Part shown: piece by piece, positions 63,671-64,000 of the stretch
Layout: every line of letters starts with the position of its first letter
Numbering within the stretch: the stretch's first letter is position 1
DNA from: Brevundimonas lutea
GTDB lineage: Bacteria; Pseudomonadota; Alphaproteobacteria; Caulobacterales; Caulobacteraceae
Direction of reading: 5' to 3'
Assembly: GCF_003704105.1 (NCBI RefSeq)
Contig: NZ_QUOQ01000004.1
Coordinates: 248,001-312,000 of the forward strand
DNA: 64,000 bases
The notes under the pieces: model-generated
What the model was told of the DNA's origin: nothing
The model's database searches: none
What the model saw: the letters and a program-made list of their open reading frames with translations, nothing else
Translations under genes and position numbers: made by a program

Positions 63671-64000
63671 TCGATCACATAGCCGACCGGGCCCTGCCAC
63701 GAGCCGGCGACGGGCTGGCCGCCAGCGGGCGGGCCATAGGCGCGGTTGAGCTGGCCGAGCAGCAGGGTCTGAGCGTCGTGGGCGACTTCCAGGCCATCGG
63801 CCGGGGTCTGCAGGCGGCCCGGCGCGGTCGGCGACACCACATAGGGCTCGACGATGAAGACCAGCTCGGTCTCGCCCGACAGATAGTCGCGTGAGCGGAA
63901 AAGCCCGCCGATGACCGGCACCGATCCGAGGCCGGGCAGACCATCAATGGTCTGGCGCGTCTGCTCGCGCAGGAGGCCGGAGATCATCAGAGCGCTCCCC
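63667..64000 (-). CDS. cpaC: Secretin CpaC, C-terminal part (gene runs off the window end)
   Basis: The last 110 codons of the outer-membrane secretin of the Flp pilus. Visible motifs are LMISGLLREQ, LGSVPVIGGLFRSRDYLSGETELVFIVEPYVV (the conserved C-terminal secretin pattern, shown in part here as PVIGGLFRSR and ELVFIVEPYVV) and a glycine- and proline-rich end. The N-terminal part, including its own pilus N domain, lies beyond base 64000. It leads the operon cpaC-cpaD-cpaE-cpaF-tadB-tadC. Confidence 0.92.
   Translation of the reverse strand, partial: GSALMISGLLREQTRQTIDGLPGLGSVPVIGGLFRSRDYLSGETELVFIVEPYVVSPTAPGRLQTPADGLEVAHDAQTLLLGQLNRAYGPPAGGQPVAGSWQGPVGYVIE

Overview
This 64 kb window is high-GC DNA from an alphaproteobacterium of the order Caulobacterales, most probably Brevundimonas or a close relative. 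The order-level call rests on an RcdA-like DUF1465 protein, a cpa/tad pilus locus with CpaC-CpaD-CpaE-CpaF-TadB-TadC order, and an arginine succinyltransferase operon of the kind seen in Caulobacteraceae. The genus is inference. No tRNA, rRNA other than RNase P RNA, CRISPR array, insertion sequence or prophage was seen. The region reads as chromosomal backbone, and no gene-free stretch exceeds 300 bases.

Layout. 1-1.4 kb: 5' part of thiC (minus strand) under a TPP riboswitch. 1.4-5.9 kb: rcdA, a DUF1192 protein, a quinone oxidoreductase, an orphan lower-GC gene, rpiA and glmU. 6.0-8.3 kb: a solitary sugar-type ABC ATPase and an MscS channel. 8.3-19.7 kb: the division and cell wall (dcw) cluster on the minus strand, mraZ-rsmH-ftsL-ftsI-murE-murF-mraY-murD-ftsW-murG, with nearly all junctions overlapping. 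It starts downstream of four phased TGGG repeats (probable MraZ sites) and rnpB, and ends at murG. 20.4-24.2 kb: a methyltransferase, an AmpD/AmiD-type amidase, a small membrane protein and sppA. 24.4-28.9 kb: an ABC ATPase and a 1196-residue permease fused to an M1 peptidase domain.

29.6-34.6 kb: operon of an M20 hydrolase with astA, astD and astB (arginine catabolism). 34.7-38.3 kb: a PhoX-like protein, phenylalanine hydroxylase and Ppx/GppA, with a pair of inverted palindromic repeats. 38.4-40.7 kb: two cyclophilins with coaD. 40.7-44.6 kb: pabC and pabB flanking a mini pilus module (secretin N-domain protein, TadE, TadF). 44.6-48.9 kb: a winged-helix regulator with its membrane partner behind a strong promoter-operator, a methyltransferase, a small coiled-coil protein, a stress-type SDR, a GNAT and a lipoprotein. 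49-51.1 kb: two membrane proteins, folB, a pteridine-reductase-like SDR and an unannotated 26-residue membrane peptide. 51.2-56.8 kb: a DMT protein, lgt, a MidA-type methyltransferase, pgeF, an AraC regulator, an NTF2-like protein and a frameshifted secreted hydrolase. 56.8-64 kb: lpxC, then the tad secretion operon (cpaC partial, cpaD, cpaE, cpaF, tadB, tadC).

Functionally the window is dominated by envelope biogenesis: peptidoglycan precursors and division (glmU, dcw, amidase, pgeF), LPS (lpxC), lipoproteins (lgt, sppA) and type IVb pili. A scattered folate set (pabB, pabC, folB, FolM-like SDR) and arginine degradation are also present. The observations most worth follow-up are the permease-peptidase fusion, the M20 enzyme where a desuccinylase is expected, the hidden 26-residue peptide, the split tad system, the regulator operator, and the hydrolase frameshift.
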